A stretch of DNA of 64,000 nt from CAYMEK01 sp964389305 (GCA_964389305.1 CAYMEK010000011.1:17467-81466); one strand, 5' to 3'; counted from the first letter of the stretch, positions 8,381 through 17,369 are shown. Program-made: numbers and translations. The notes: a model not told the origin generated them from the letters alone.

Positions 8381-9628
8381 ATGAAGCGTATCAGTACCAA
8401 CATGCCCAATTTTGACATGAGCTACTACATGCGGCTGCGGGAATGGCAGATGAACGAGCTGCAGAACAAGATGGCCGCCCAAACCCGGCTGAAGAACCTG
8501 CGCGACGATCCGGTTGCAGCCGGGCATGCGGTTCGCTACCAGTCGAAAACCGCCCGGCTGGCGCGCTTCGTAGAGAACATCGGCAAGGTCCGGGGAGACC
8601 TTTCCTTGAGCGAAGCGAACATTCGTTCCGGGATCGACATGCTGCAGAGGATCCGTGAGCTGGCTGTGCAGAGCGCCAACGGTATTTACAGTGAAGAGCA
8701 GATGGCCTACATGGGCCAGGAAATCGACCAGTTGCTGAGGGAGTTTATCGAGATCGCCAATTCCAAGGACGGAAAGGGCAACTATCTGTTTTCCGGGTTC
8801 CGCAGCAAGATCGAGCCATTCCGCGTTCACACCGGGCGGGTCGAGGGCAGCCGGGAGTCCGAAGTCATCACCTCCGTGGAATACGTCGGTGATATCGGCC
8901 GCAACCGGGGCGAAATAGATGAGATGGCCAGTCTCGACTTCCGCCTGCCGGGAAACTACGTGTTCTGGGCCGAACGGCAGCAGCTGTACTCCTCGGTGGA
9001 GTCTCTGACCTACAGGGTTCAGGCGGACTCCGTGATCCGCATCGACGGGGTGGAGATCCAGTTGAAAGAGGGAGATAACATCTACGCCATTATCGACAAA
9101 ATCAACGCCTCCGAAGCGCCGGTAAAGGCCAGACTCGATCCGGTGGAAAACTCGCTGGCTCTTGAAGCCACTTTCGCTCACCAGATCTGGCCGCAGGATC
9201 TCGAAGGCACAGTGCTGCAGGATCTGGGCATCGTGGCCCGGGGAGCGGGCGCTCCGCCTCTCAACATCGCGGATTCTGCGGCTGTATTCGGCGGATCGGT
9301 CTTCGATATGATCATTGCCTTGCGCAATGGGATGTACAGGGGGGAGATCCATCGTATAGGCGGCGACGGCTTGAGGGGGATCGACGACTCCATCGAAGCC
9401 CTCACGGCCCATCTGGCTGAGATCGGCTCGAAAGACAGCCGGCTGCAGGTCACGGAGCGGCGCCTGGAGCACGAACGACCAGAGTATATAAGCTTCTTGG
9501 CAAAAGAGGCTGATCTGGACATCACCAAGGCGATCACCGATCTGAAGTTGCTGGAGCACGTGCATCAGGCGGCCACCGGCACCGCTGCCCGCATCCTGCA
9601 GCCTACACTCCTCGATTTCCTACGCTAG
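8381..9628 (+). CDS. flgL: Flagellar hook-associated protein 3
   Basis: 415 aa. The N-terminal domain is flagellin-like (LQNKMAAQTRLKNLRDDPVA, SLSEANIRSGIDMLQRIREL, AVQSANGIYSEEQ), and the C-terminal helix ends LKLLEHVHQAATGTAARILQ. FlgL builds the second junction ring that joins FlgK to the flagellin filament. It directly follows flgK, and the shared polarity and spacing indicate co-transcription. The ribosome site is weak, so translation may be coupled to flgK. Confidence 0.92.
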   Translation: MKRISTNMPNFDMSYYMRLREWQMNELQNKMAAQTRLKNLRDDPVAAGHAVRYQSKTARLARFVENIGKVRGDLSLSEANIRSGIDMLQRIRELAVQSANGIYSEEQMAYMGQEIDQLLREFIEIANSKDGKGNYLFSGFRSKIEPFRVHTGRVEGSRESEVITSVEYVGDIGRNRGEIDEMASLDFRLPGNYVFWAERQQLYSSVESLTYRVQADSVIRIDGVEIQLKEGDNIYAIIDKINASEAPVKARLDPVENSLALEATFAHQIWPQDLEGTVLQDLGIVARGAGAPPLNIADSAAVFGGSVFDMIIALRNGMYRGEIHRIGGDGLRGIDDSIEALTAHLAEIGSKDSRLQVTERRLEHERPEYISFLAKEADLDITKAITDLKLLEHVHQAATGTAARILQPTLLDFLR

Positions 9629-9727
9629 GCTTCGAGCCGGTGAGACCACCAGACGCCCGCCCGATCGCGCCCGGCCGGCAACGGGTTATGTCGCGGCGAT
9701 CTGTAGGGTAGTATAGAAGGGGAAAAC

Positions 9728-10168
9728 ATGAGAGTCGTTACCAAAGCTTACGGTCCAGTTGAGGTAGATGAGAGGCAGAAAATCTTCTTTCCCCACGGGA
9801 TCCTGGGCTTTGAAAAGCTCAACAGTTATGTGCTGCTCGATGCTCTGCAGCAGCCTTTCTACTGGCTCCAATCCATGGAGGTGCCGGAGGTTGCCTTTGT
9901 GCTGATCAATCCCCGGATCTTCCGGTCTGACTATACCCTGGAAGTCCCCCAGGAAGAGCTGACGGAGATCGGCATCGACGACCCGGGCAAAATCCTCGAC
10001 CTTGCCATTGTAACCATTCCGGATAACCCTATGGAAATGACCGCCAACCTTCAGGGTCCGATCATAATAAACAAGGAAACGCGGGTCGGCCGGCAGTCGA
10101 TTTCCTCGAACCCGCAGTGGGAAGTACGCCATCCTATTTTAAAAGAGCTGGCCGCCGTAGGAAAGTAA
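9728..10168 (+). CDS. fliW: Flagellar assembly factor FliW
   Basis: 146 aa beta-barrel protein with the family landmarks FFPHGILGFEKLNSYVLLDA, FYWLQSMEVPEVAFVLINPR and GPIIINKETRVGRQ. FliW binds flagellin and, separately, CsrA. When flagellin is exported, FliW is released to inhibit CsrA and so frees flagellin translation. It sits two bases before csrA, the standard arrangement. A strong AAGGGG site precedes ATG 9728. The flagellin leaders at 17370-17384 and 18490-18534 contain matching CsrA-type hairpins. Confidence 0.95.
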   Translation: MRVVTKAYGPVEVDERQKIFFPHGILGFEKLNSYVLLDALQQPFYWLQSMEVPEVAFVLINPRIFRSDYTLEVPQEELTEIGIDDPGKILDLAIVTIPDNPMEMTANLQGPIIINKETRVGRQSISSNPQWEVRHPILKELAAVGK

Positions 10169-10170
10169 CT

Positions 10171-10416
10171 ATGCTGATTCTCTCCCGTAAAGTGGACGAA
10201 CGGATCATGATCGGAGACGATGTCGAAGTCTCGGTCATCGACATCAAGGGAGATCAGGTGAAGATCGGGATCTCGGCGCCGCGGGACATCAAGGTTTATC
10301 GAAAAGAAGTATACCAGGCCATCCAACAGGAAAACATCCAGGCCGTGAAAGCCAAACCATCGGCTTTGCCCGAGTGGAAACGCGTCGTGGACAAGGCTAC
10401 CCGCCGGAAAAGCTGA
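10171..10416 (+). CDS. csrA: Carbon storage/translation regulator CsrA
   Basis: 81 aa from ATG 10171; the longer frame from 10117 lies inside fliW. The sequence MLILSRKVDERIMIGDDVEV opens the domain-swapped beta dimer, and IGISAPRDIKVYRKEVYQAI carries the RNA-contacting strand with the conserved Arg. CsrA dimers bind GGA motifs in hairpin loops, usually blocking the ribosome site of target mRNAs. Gram-positive and spirochaete CsrA pairs with FliW to control flagellin. The last 20 bases overlap the end of the convergent tsaB gene. Confidence 0.96.
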   Translation: MLILSRKVDERIMIGDDVEVSVIDIKGDQVKIGISAPRDIKVYRKEVYQAIQQENIQAVKAKPSALPEWKRVVDKATRRKS

Positions 10417-11095
10417 TCTCCGCCTCGCTTTTTCTCAAGTACAGCGGCGCCGGCTCCTGCGGTCTCTCGCCGCGCTCTTTGTAGCGCTCCAAAGCAACCA
10501 CCCCGCAATCCAGCAGACCGACAGGGTCCGCGTTCTGTCCCGAGGCATCGACCACCATCCTTGTCGAACAGCGGCTGCCGCCAAGCTCATGGAACAAAGC
10601 TCCCGCAGACCCGCCCGTAAGAAGCAGGTCGGGAAACGGCTCCAGGCTGGCGGCCAGATCGGGAATCGAGGTTTCCAGGTACGCGCCCTGCCGGTTTCCC
10701 TCCCGGTAGACGGCGGCGTAGTGGTTCCTGCGCAGGGAAGGATTCGCCGCCACGACTGCGCCGGAGAACAGACGGTAGCGGTGGGCCAGCGCATCCAGCG
10801 TGGACACGCCGATCAGGAGGCAGGGAGCGCTGCTGCTCGCCGCAGCGAAAGCCAGGCCCTTGGCCGTGGCCAGGCCGATGCGGATGCCGGTAAAGGAACC
10901 CGGTCCCGTAGAGCAGACAACCAGGTCGAGATCTAAGGCGTCGATCTTCGCTTGCTCGAGCAGTCCGGCGACCGCCGGCATCAACCTCTCGGAGTGCTTC
11001 AGCCCGGCCTGGATGAGAAGCGTACGGGTCTCGCCCTGCGTACGCAGGCAGAGGGCTAGGGTCTCAGTTGCCGTATCCATGGCCAGGCAGTTCAT
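10397..11095 (-). CDS. tsaB: tRNA N6-threonylcarbamoyladenosine biosynthesis protein TsaB
   Basis: 232 aa, an inactive ASKHA-fold partner of TsaD. The N-terminus MNCLAMDTATETLALCLR and the motifs LKHSERLMPAVAGLLEQA and VCSTGPGSFTGIRIGLATAK are diagnostic. TsaB works with TsaD and TsaE to attach threonylcarbamoyl to A37 of ANN-decoding tRNAs. The start overlaps the tsaE stop by four bases, so the two are translationally coupled. tsaD is not in the window. Its tail overlaps csrA by 20 bases. Confidence 0.94.
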   Translation of the reverse strand: MNCLAMDTATETLALCLRTQGETRTLLIQAGLKHSERLMPAVAGLLEQAKIDALDLDLVVCSTGPGSFTGIRIGLATAKGLAFAAASSSAPCLLIGVSTLDALAHRYRLFSGAVVAANPSLRRNHYAAVYREGNRQGAYLETSIPDLAASLEPFPDLLLTGGSAGALFHELGGSRCSTRMVVDASGQNADPVGLLDCGVVALERYKERGERPQEPAPLYLRKSEAEISFSGG

Positions 11096-11538
11096 AGCGT
11101 CAATCCCGAAATACTGATATCTCTTCTGCCGTTACCGGTGATGCTTATATCCACGTACACTGTGCCCTCGGGCAGGAGCCCGGCGGCCTTTTCCGCCCAC
11201 TCGATCACAGATAGCGAGCCGGCGCTCAAGATTTCCTCCAACCCGAGATCCTCTATCTCCTGCGGATGGACGATTCGGTACAGATCAATGTGGTAGAGAG
11301 TGACCGGCCGTCCCTCCCGTCGGCCGCGGTATTCAGATATCAGGGTGAACGTCGGGCTGGTGACCGGCTCCCGGATCTGCAGGCTGCGCGCGATCCCTTT
11401 GACCAGGGTCGTCTTGCCTGCCCCGAGCGATCCACGGAGGGCCACGGTCGCGCCTATCCTGACCCGGTTGCCGATCTCGGCGCCGAGACGTATAGTCTGT
11501 GTGGTTGTGCTTGTTTCCTGCCGGGATTTGAGCTGCAT
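11092..11538 (-). CDS. tsaE: tRNA threonylcarbamoyladenosine biosynthesis ATPase TsaE
   Basis: 148 aa P-loop ATPase. Walker A is LRGSLGAGKTTLVKGIA, then TSPTFTLISEY, LYHIDLYRI, the LGLEE segment and a Walker B-like VIEWAEKA, all conserved in the family. TsaE drives turnover of the TsaB-TsaD complex in t6A synthesis. Its stop and the tsaB start share four bases. Upstream (11539-11659) is a 121-base gap in which I see no clear promoter. Confidence 0.93.
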   Translation of the reverse strand: MQLKSRQETSTTTQTIRLGAEIGNRVRIGATVALRGSLGAGKTTLVKGIARSLQIREPVTSPTFTLISEYRGRREGRPVTLYHIDLYRIVHPQEIEDLGLEEILSAGSLSVIEWAEKAAGLLPEGTVYVDISITGNGRRDISISGLTL

Positions 11539-11659
11539 ATCGTCTGCAGTATGGTAGTGTAAAACCCGGAGGCTATCAATGTGCCTGGAGGCTCGGAGAG
11601 AGAGTCGAAGGCTCGAAGAGGCGGAGGCTTGAAGAGGCCTCTGAGGAAGAGTCCCGCGG

Positions 11660-12802
11660 TCAGCGGGCGGCCGCTGCTGCCGTCCGCGGCGGCGAATAGT
11701 CGTACACGTACAGGTAGATCTGGTTGAGATAGTGGCTGGAAAGCTTGGTGAACATCACGTGCATCACGCCGCCCCGGAACCCGGATTTGCGGGTGCCCTT
11801 TACCTTTCCGAACACAGTGATACGCTGTCGGCGGGAGAGCTCGAACTCTATCTTGCAGAGGCTTCCGGTCTTCAACGGGTAGATGCTGTGTATCGAGCAG
11901 CCGCCCGCGGAGATGTCGATCAGGTTTCCGAGCAGACGGCGCATGGTTTGCACCACCGCCCGGCGTTCTGCTTTTCTGCCTGTGCCTGACTCCACTACCA
12001 GTACGGGGTAGAAGAAGCAGGGCCGGTGGATCGGGGTTCGCCGGTATTTACGCTGCTGTTCGCGCCGAAGGGTCTTGGCGTGGTGAACCAGGACGCAGAG
12101 CGTGCCCTTGATCTTGTCGTAACCCAGCACTTTGGTTTCGAAGGCGTAGCCGGCATCGGCCTCCCGCCAGAAGTTCAGCTTCAACCGGCTGCCGCGAGGC
12201 CAGCGGATCTGGTTGCCAGCCTCGTCGATCACCGCGGCGCAGGCCACCATGTCCCGCATGCTGGAAACTACCTTGCTTGCGTACTGCTTGCCCGTCTCGG
12301 TGGTGATGGTTAGTGACTGCCCCGGGCGTAGCATGATGGTTGAGCGCACCCCGATTCCTCGCTTAGCGTTGCGCTCGATGATCTGCTTGATCTGGAAGAG
12401 GTAGGTCAAGCGGCGCTCCCGTTCTTCTTCCTTTATCTTGCGGTCACGGTGCAGAGCGTAGATACCTTTCTTGAGAATGTCGTCGAGGAGGCCGGAGTTG
12501 GAGAATATCATGAATGGCTGCCGAACGCCGCACACGCGGATCAGGTACTCCAAAATTTCGATGTGGTGTCTCTGAAGACTGAGCCCCCTGGCCATTTTGT
12601 GAAAGACATAGCGACCGTATTTGCGTCTCTGCGTTGGATCGAGGCTTCTCGTTCTCCGTCTGGAAATCGCGCCCCCTACAATGATGACGCCGAGAAAGAC
12701 GGCCGCCAGAAGAACGAAGATCCAAACAGAGCGCCTGTCCGGGGTGGCGAGAAAGCGGGTTTGCAGGAGAATGGCGGCCGGCAGCACCGAGAGATCTCTC
12801 AC
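11660..12802 (-). CDS. Membrane-anchored PilZ (c-di-GMP receptor) protein
   Basis: 380 aa. One transmembrane helix at about residues 25-44 (VWIFVLLAAVFLGVIIVGG) is followed by a basic cytoplasmic part. A first beta domain at about 155-240 (LRPGQSLTITTETGKQYASK) resembles the PilZN/YcgR-N fold. The PilZ domain follows, with RKYRR (RxxxR) and NLIDISAGGCSI (D/NxSxxG), both c-di-GMP contacts. It probably tunes flagellar motor or chemotaxis output. Its ATG at 12802 overlaps the stop of the unknown gene upstream by four bases, and it is part of the fliD-proximal operon. An Ala-rich tail closes it. Confidence 0.8.
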   Translation of the reverse strand: MRDLSVLPAAILLQTRFLATPDRRSVWIFVLLAAVFLGVIIVGGAISRRRTRSLDPTQRRKYGRYVFHKMARGLSLQRHHIEILEYLIRVCGVRQPFMIFSNSGLLDDILKKGIYALHRDRKIKEEERERRLTYLFQIKQIIERNAKRGIGVRSTIMLRPGQSLTITTETGKQYASKVVSSMRDMVACAAVIDEAGNQIRWPRGSRLKLNFWREADAGYAFETKVLGYDKIKGTLCVLVHHAKTLRREQQRKYRRTPIHRPCFFYPVLVVESGTGRKAERRAVVQTMRRLLGNLIDISAGGCSIHSIYPLKTGSLCKIEFELSRRQRITVFGKVKGTRKSGFRGGVMHVMFTKLSSHYLNQIYLYVYDYSPPRTAAAAAR

Positions 12803-13686
12803 GGCAGCTCCTGCAGGAAAGCCCGCAGCTCTCCGAGCCGGGGCACCATTTCATACTCCATCAGGTCTCCGATAAGCACCGAGTCCTTGACGTCGAAGGC
12901 GTCAAGAAGCTCGCCGAGGATACCGTTGAGCTTTCGGTAAAACTCCTGAAGATCCATCCCTCCTACTTCGGGCTGCCCGCCGCCGGCCTCGGAAAGCACG
13001 ACGGCCACCAGGCGCACCAGGCTCTGGGACAGCTCGGAAAAGCGGATTATCGCATCCATGGCCTGGCGGTCCTTGCCAGTTTGGAGAAGGATGGAGATCT
13101 CGCCGATCTCTTCCATGCAGCTCTCGATCGCTCCCGAAAGAGTCCGCAGGGCTGCCTTGGGATCTTCCATCTCCTGAAGGCGGAAAGAAACGGCAGCGGC
13201 CAGAACGTCGATCAGCCTGCGAGCCCTTTCCCTTTTCTCCTCCGGCCAGCTCGCCACCTCTTCCGGCCTCACATCCTGGAACATGGCAGTCAGGGCGGAC
13301 AGGGCAAGGTTGGGCGTGGCGAAATGCTTGTAAACGCTCTCGACCAGGGCAGGAAACCCGGACATCAGACCCTGCAGCGCATGTGTTCCAGGAGCTTCAA
13401 GGGCATCCGTAAGCAGGGACAGGAACTCTAGAATCGTCTTCAGGTTGAGCACGGCCAGGTCGCGGGCATGCTTGACCGTGACCGCCAGGGTGCCCACATC
13501 GCCGTGCGGAATGGCGGCCCATTCGTCGTAAGGCCTGTTGAGTATCTCCTGGTCGTCGTGCTTGATCGAATACAGAACCAGATCGCTTCCTTTGAGCCAA
13601 TCTTCGAGATCCTTTACCACGTCCCCCAAAGTATCATTGCTCTCGATTGTGAAATCGAGCCTTTGATCGTTAATTCGAATATCCAC
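12799..13686 (-). CDS. Unknown cytoplasmic protein of the flagellar cluster
   Basis: 295 aa from GTG 13686, which has AGAGGGAG just upstream; GTG 13710 would add eight residues. No signal peptide or membrane helix. The first ~75 residues look like a small alpha/beta ubiquitin-like fold (VDIRINDQRLDFTIESNDTL, GDVVKDLEDWLKGSD). The remaining ~220 residues are long amphipathic helices (LNLKTILEFLSLLTDALEAP, MEEIGEISILLQTGKDRQAM). It lies between fliD and the PilZ gene and is translationally coupled to the latter, so a role in filament assembly or motor regulation is likely. I do not recognise a named family. Confidence 0.6.
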   Translation of the reverse strand: MDIRINDQRLDFTIESNDTLGDVVKDLEDWLKGSDLVLYSIKHDDQEILNRPYDEWAAIPHGDVGTLAVTVKHARDLAVLNLKTILEFLSLLTDALEAPGTHALQGLMSGFPALVESVYKHFATPNLALSALTAMFQDVRPEEVASWPEEKRERARRLIDVLAAAVSFRLQEMEDPKAALRTLSGAIESCMEEIGEISILLQTGKDRQAMDAIIRFSELSQSLVRLVAVVLSEAGGGQPEVGGMDLQEFYRKLNGILGELLDAFDVKDSVLIGDLMEYEMVPRLGELRAFLQELP

Positions 13687-13798
13687 CTTTTCTCCCTCTT
13701 CCGATAGCACTCCAACGCACCGGAGAAGCTCCTTCGCCCCTATCAGCCAGGGCGCCGTCGCAGGACCAGGAAACCTGCAAGGCGCGTTCGAAATGCCG

Positions 13799-15922
13799 TC
13801 AGTCGTTGCGTCTGTTTAAATTCTCGATCGCTTGGGAGGATTTCTCAAGACTATCTAGCGCGCCTTCCATGGTCCCGAACTTCCTTCTAAGCTCCCGTTC
13901 GTAATCCTCCAGGTGCTCGTTGAACTCGTCGATCTCCCGCTCCTTGCGAGCAATAGTACCGTCCAGGGCGCCCAGGCGATTGGCCACGATCCCGCCGCTC
14001 TCTACATAGGCCTTCAGATAGTTATCCACCTCGTAGCCCACGCCGGTGTCCACGGCCAGGTCCTTGTCGCTGTCATAGCCGAAAAGCTGTCTCACCCATT
14101 CTCCCATGCGCACCAGGGACTCCTCGAGCTTGGCCTCGTCGATCTGCAGGTAACCACGGAGCCGGGCTTTGTCGATTGCACCGGAGGTTGGAAGCCGCCC
14201 CCCCGACGTGCTGATGCCGATCTGGGCGAGAAGACTCAGCTCCCGGCCACCTTCGGTCAAATGGGGATCCATCATGATTCTTTGCAGCCTGGATTTCAAC
14301 TGCATCAGGGTGGTGTTGCCTTGAAAAAGCCCCAGGTCTCTGGCGGCCTGCTCTTTCTCGTCCGCATTTAGGAACACGGCTGTCTCCACCACTTCTTCAT
14401 CCTGGCGGGTAAGGACGTCGACGTGCATCAGTAGCTGGTTGTAGTACCCAATGAAGTTGAACAGTGCTTCCTCTATCGATTCGAGGTCCCTGGCTACGGA
14501 CAGCGATACGGGCCGGTCGCTGGAGCCGTGCAGCGTAATATTGACTCCGGGCAGGACGTCATCGATCTCATTGGATTCGCGGATGATCTCGATCCCGTCC
14601 ATCACGATGACCGCGTCCCCGGCCTCCGACAGGGGATTGACGGCCCGGTACTCTCCTCGGGCTGTTTTATCGTAAATGCGGATGTTGCGTACCTGCACGA
14701 TTCTGTGGGTGTTACGGTTACGTACGCCGAGGGCAGAGATCGTTTGGGGCAGTTGTTCGGCCTCGAACTCCAGTGTGACAAACTCCTCGGTGTCCTCGAC
14801 GGGAGGAAGCGGCTGAAGGCGTCCCCCGTCCTCGACAAATAGAATGTTGGGGTCGTCGATGCGCCGAGGCGGCTCCGGCGGCTGCCACTCGGGCAGAACG
14901 GTGCGGGAACGGGCGCTTTCCACCTCGATGCCTTCGAACTCGATCTCTCCTACTGCGGGTAGCTCGGGCCCGGGAGGAGGCTCGGGCTGCTCGTAGGCTT
15001 CTTCGGGCAGCCTGTGCACCCGGATCTCCAGGGACAGGACCATATTGGGCTTCATGCTGTGGGGGGGCCGGAGCGGGATTTTGACCTGGGAGCGGGGATC
15101 CAGGGTCAAGGTGTCCTCGGAAACGCTGACGCCCTCAAGTGCGGAAGGCTTCTCCGCTTCGGGCACGCCCTCCCAATCCGCGAGGGCGTATCGATCGATT
15201 CGAACCGACCGGCTCGCCTCGATGGAACGCTCCAGGATGCCGGTCTGCTCCCCGAAGACGGCTGCCTGGTCGTGGAAGGTCAGCTTGTTTCTGGCGCCGG
15301 TCTTTGTGCTTTCGATTACAAAAACTTCCGTGTTCTTGCTGTCGGCGACTACCGAGGCCTTTAAAAGATCGGCCGCTTTCGAGTTAATGAGGTTCGCCAG
15401 CTCTTTGAGACTTCCTCCTCGGAAATTGAGCCGGACCTCCTGGTCGCCCACCTGGAAGCGGTAAGTTCCGGCCGGCGCCATGTAGTCCTTGGGGAGGGGC
15501 TTGGAAACGAAGCGATCCGCGCCGGCCGTCTTCTTTACCTTGATTGTTGCTTCCTTTTCCACGGCGGTCCGCTCGGCGGTGGCGGTCAACACACTTTCGT
15601 CCGAGGAGCTGGCGATCTTGTTGCCGAAGGGATTCTGGAAGCCGTATAACTCCCGCGCTGCGTCCCGTAGCGTGATCATCCTCTGGTTGAGACGCAGCCA
15701 GGCCGCCTTCTGCCCCTTGTAGGTCTCCCGTTCCTGCTCCATGCGGGCGAGAGGAACGGCCTCGGCTTCCATCAGCTTCTTGATCGTTTCTTCACTGTTG
15801 TACTTACTGGTCGCCCCGGGAATGCTGAAGCCCTGGGAAAAACCAAAGACGGGGAACAGAAGCTGTACTAAAATCAGAGTGAGGAGGGGGAGGGTAAAGT
15901 TGCGCGAACTGGGGTCAACCAT
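13799..15922 (-). CDS. fliD: Flagellar filament cap protein FliD, with an N-terminal hydrophobic extension
   Basis: 707 aa; FliD caps the growing filament and folds incoming flagellin. The N-terminal D0 motif is SIPGATSKYNSEETIKKLME. Long spirochaete-type middle domains follow, and the C-terminus carries the FliD_C segment (YYNQLLMHVDVLTR, LLAQIGISTSGGR, YLQIDEAKLEESLV) and a coiled coil (REIDEFNEHLEDYERELRRK). Unusually, about 28 residues precede SIPG: a short N-terminus (MVDPSSRN), then a hydrophobic run (FTLPLLTLILVQLLFPVFGF). There is no ATG, GTG or TTG codon in frame between ATG 15922 and the D0 motif. The extension resembles a Sec signal, whereas FliD normally leaves by type III export. 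Confidence 0.9.
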   Translation of the reverse strand: MVDPSSRNFTLPLLTLILVQLLFPVFGFSQGFSIPGATSKYNSEETIKKLMEAEAVPLARMEQERETYKGQKAAWLRLNQRMITLRDAARELYGFQNPFGNKIASSSDESVLTATAERTAVEKEATIKVKKTAGADRFVSKPLPKDYMAPAGTYRFQVGDQEVRLNFRGGSLKELANLINSKAADLLKASVVADSKNTEVFVIESTKTGARNKLTFHDQAAVFGEQTGILERSIEASRSVRIDRYALADWEGVPEAEKPSALEGVSVSEDTLTLDPRSQVKIPLRPPHSMKPNMVLSLEIRVHRLPEEAYEQPEPPPGPELPAVGEIEFEGIEVESARSRTVLPEWQPPEPPRRIDDPNILFVEDGGRLQPLPPVEDTEEFVTLEFEAEQLPQTISALGVRNRNTHRIVQVRNIRIYDKTARGEYRAVNPLSEAGDAVIVMDGIEIIRESNEIDDVLPGVNITLHGSSDRPVSLSVARDLESIEEALFNFIGYYNQLLMHVDVLTRQDEEVVETAVFLNADEKEQAARDLGLFQGNTTLMQLKSRLQRIMMDPHLTEGGRELSLLAQIGISTSGGRLPTSGAIDKARLRGYLQIDEAKLEESLVRMGEWVRQLFGYDSDKDLAVDTGVGYEVDNYLKAYVESGGIVANRLGALDGTIARKEREIDEFNEHLEDYERELRRKFGTMEGALDSLEKSSQAIENLNRRND

Positions 15923-16039
15923 GCAGACGGAAATCTGATCACCTCTTTGGGGTGGCAATCGCCTGCCAAGGAACGTTTTGCGAAGCACCGGGAGCTTTCC
16001 TGCCGTCGGCGGGAAGGCCAGCGCCTCGGCAACTGGTCT

Positions 16040-16387
16040 TCAGATCTCCTGGTCGAACAGTATCCCTATCGTTTCCTTGATCCGGGCGATCAGTTTTTGG
16101 ATCTCCTCCGGCGGAATCTCCTTGATAACCTTATCGGTCGTTCCGTCAATCACCTTGACGACTACTCTGTCGATCTTCTTGTTCACACTGAAGTCGAGCC
16201 GTCGGTTGAACAACCTGAACGTCTCCCGCAGGATATCCAGACTTTCCTTGATGTCCTGTTTTTGGGGTACAGGAGCAGGCGAACGGGCGCGCCCCAGGCG
16301 GCTCTCCGTGCTCGGAACGGGTTTCTTGGGAGCAGTGTAGTCCGGAGAGATTCCCGGATTGGCGATTCCTGGAATCTTCATTCCCAT
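16040..16387 (-). CDS. flaG: FlaG family flagellar protein
   Basis: 115 aa. The N-terminal ~45 residues are Pro/Ser-rich and disordered. The C-terminal domain (DFSVNKKIDRVVVKVIDGTT, then KVIKEIPPEEIQKLIARIKE) is the FlaG fold, with the conserved IPPEE motif. FlaG influences filament length and lies beside fliD in many bacteria. It ends 117 bases before the fliD start. Starts at 16387 (MGM) or 16381 are possible; the GGAGGAAATAG leader favours 16387. Confidence 0.88.
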   Translation of the reverse strand: MGMKIPGIANPGISPDYTAPKKPVPSTESRLGRARSPAPVPQKQDIKESLDILRETFRLFNRRLDFSVNKKIDRVVVKVIDGTTDKVIKEIPPEEIQKLIARIKETIGILFDQEI

Positions 16388-16409
16388 CTATTTCCTCCAT
16401 GAAAGAAAG

Positions 16410-16437
16410 GATAGGGGAGTGCGCGACCTCCCCTATC
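16410..16437 (-). terminator. Rho-independent-like terminator after flaB2
   Basis: On the minus strand a perfect 10-bp stem GATAGGGGAG / CTCCCCTATC with an 8-base loop is followed by CTTTCTTTC. It lies about 70 bases beyond the flaB2 stop and just before flaG. It should end most flagellin transcripts and leave partial read-through to flaG-fliD. Confidence 0.7.
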
Positions 16438-16508
16438 GTCTTAGCTAAAAGAGGTGACGTCCAGAAACCTCTTCATACTCGGGAACGGTATTGTAACCGC
16501 ACTTTTCT

Positions 16509-17369
16509 CTACTGCAACAATTGTAGAATTGTCTGCGGCTGCAGGTTGGCCTGAGCCAACATAGCTGTTCCGGCCTGTACCAGAATCTGGTTCTTGACGA
16601 ATTTCACGGTTTCGGCCGCCATATCCGTGTCCCGGATCAGCGATTCGGCGGCTTGCATGTTTTCGGCAGCCACCGCCACGCCCTTAGCGGCCATCTCGAA
16701 ACGGTTTTGATACGCCCCCAGATCAGCCCTTTGTCTGGATACGACGGTCAGGGCGGCATCAACCAGGCCGATAGCCCGGTTAGCCTGATCAGGTGTGGAT
16801 ATCGATATCGACTCCCCTTCCTGTGCTCCCTGCAGTCCCAGAGCCTGGGCTGTCATAGTCCCGATAAACACCCGCTCTCTCTGATCCATGTTCGCACCTA
16901 CCTGGAAGTACATGTGCCTGACCTCGAGTCCTCCCCTGGCAGGATCGGCGAACGCACCCGTGAGGGTGTTCATGCCGTTGAACTGCGCATGGGAAGCAAT
17001 CCGGTTGATTTCATCCACCAACTGGGACACCTCAACCTGGATTTGCATTCTGTCCTCATCGGAGTAAATACCGTTGGCGGACTGTACAGCCAGCTCGCGG
17101 AGGCGGTGAAGTATATCGTGGGTTTCTCCGAGATATCCTTCCGTTGCCTGAATGAAGGATACTGCGTTTTCTATGTTGCGTTCTGCCTGATTCAAGCCCC
17201 TGATTTGGGATCGCAGCTTCTCGGATACAGCCAGGCCGGAGGCGTCGTCGCCAGCCCTGTTTATCCTCATCCCAGAAGAAAGCTTCTCGATATTCTTGTT
17301 CACTTCCCGATTCTGGAATTTTAGAACACGGTTGGCGTACTCCGCGCTCATGTTGTGATTGATTATCAT
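16509..17369 (-). CDS. flaB: Flagellin FlaB (second copy)
   Basis: 286 aa core flagellin of the periplasmic filament. The N-terminus is MIINHNMSAEYANRVLKFQN, with conserved KLSSGMRINRAGDDASGLAV and LRELAVQSANGIYSDEDRMQ. The C-terminus is ADLGAYQNRFEMAAKGVAVA, then a helix ending ANLQPQTILQLLQ. The short central region lacks the outer D2/D3 domains, as usual for spirochaete FlaB. No Sec signal is present; export is by the flagellar type III system. The ribosome site AAGGAGG sits in a small hairpin loop (17370-17384), indicating CsrA control. It is a paralogue of the gene at 17628-18488. Confidence 0.95.
   Translation of the reverse strand: MIINHNMSAEYANRVLKFQNREVNKNIEKLSSGMRINRAGDDASGLAVSEKLRSQIRGLNQAERNIENAVSFIQATEGYLGETHDILHRLRELAVQSANGIYSDEDRMQIQVEVSQLVDEINRIASHAQFNGMNTLTGAFADPARGGLEVRHMYFQVGANMDQRERVFIGTMTAQALGLQGAQEGESISISTPDQANRAIGLVDAALTVVSRQRADLGAYQNRFEMAAKGVAVAAENMQAAESLIRDTDMAAETVKFVKNQILVQAGTAMLAQANLQPQTILQLLQ

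Noticed and set aside
6491..9565. 1024-codon minus-strand open frame
   Set aside because: It is antisense to flgK and flgL, whose frames have clear family motifs, ribosome sites and correct spacing. The antisense frame is a by-product of GC-rich codon bias.
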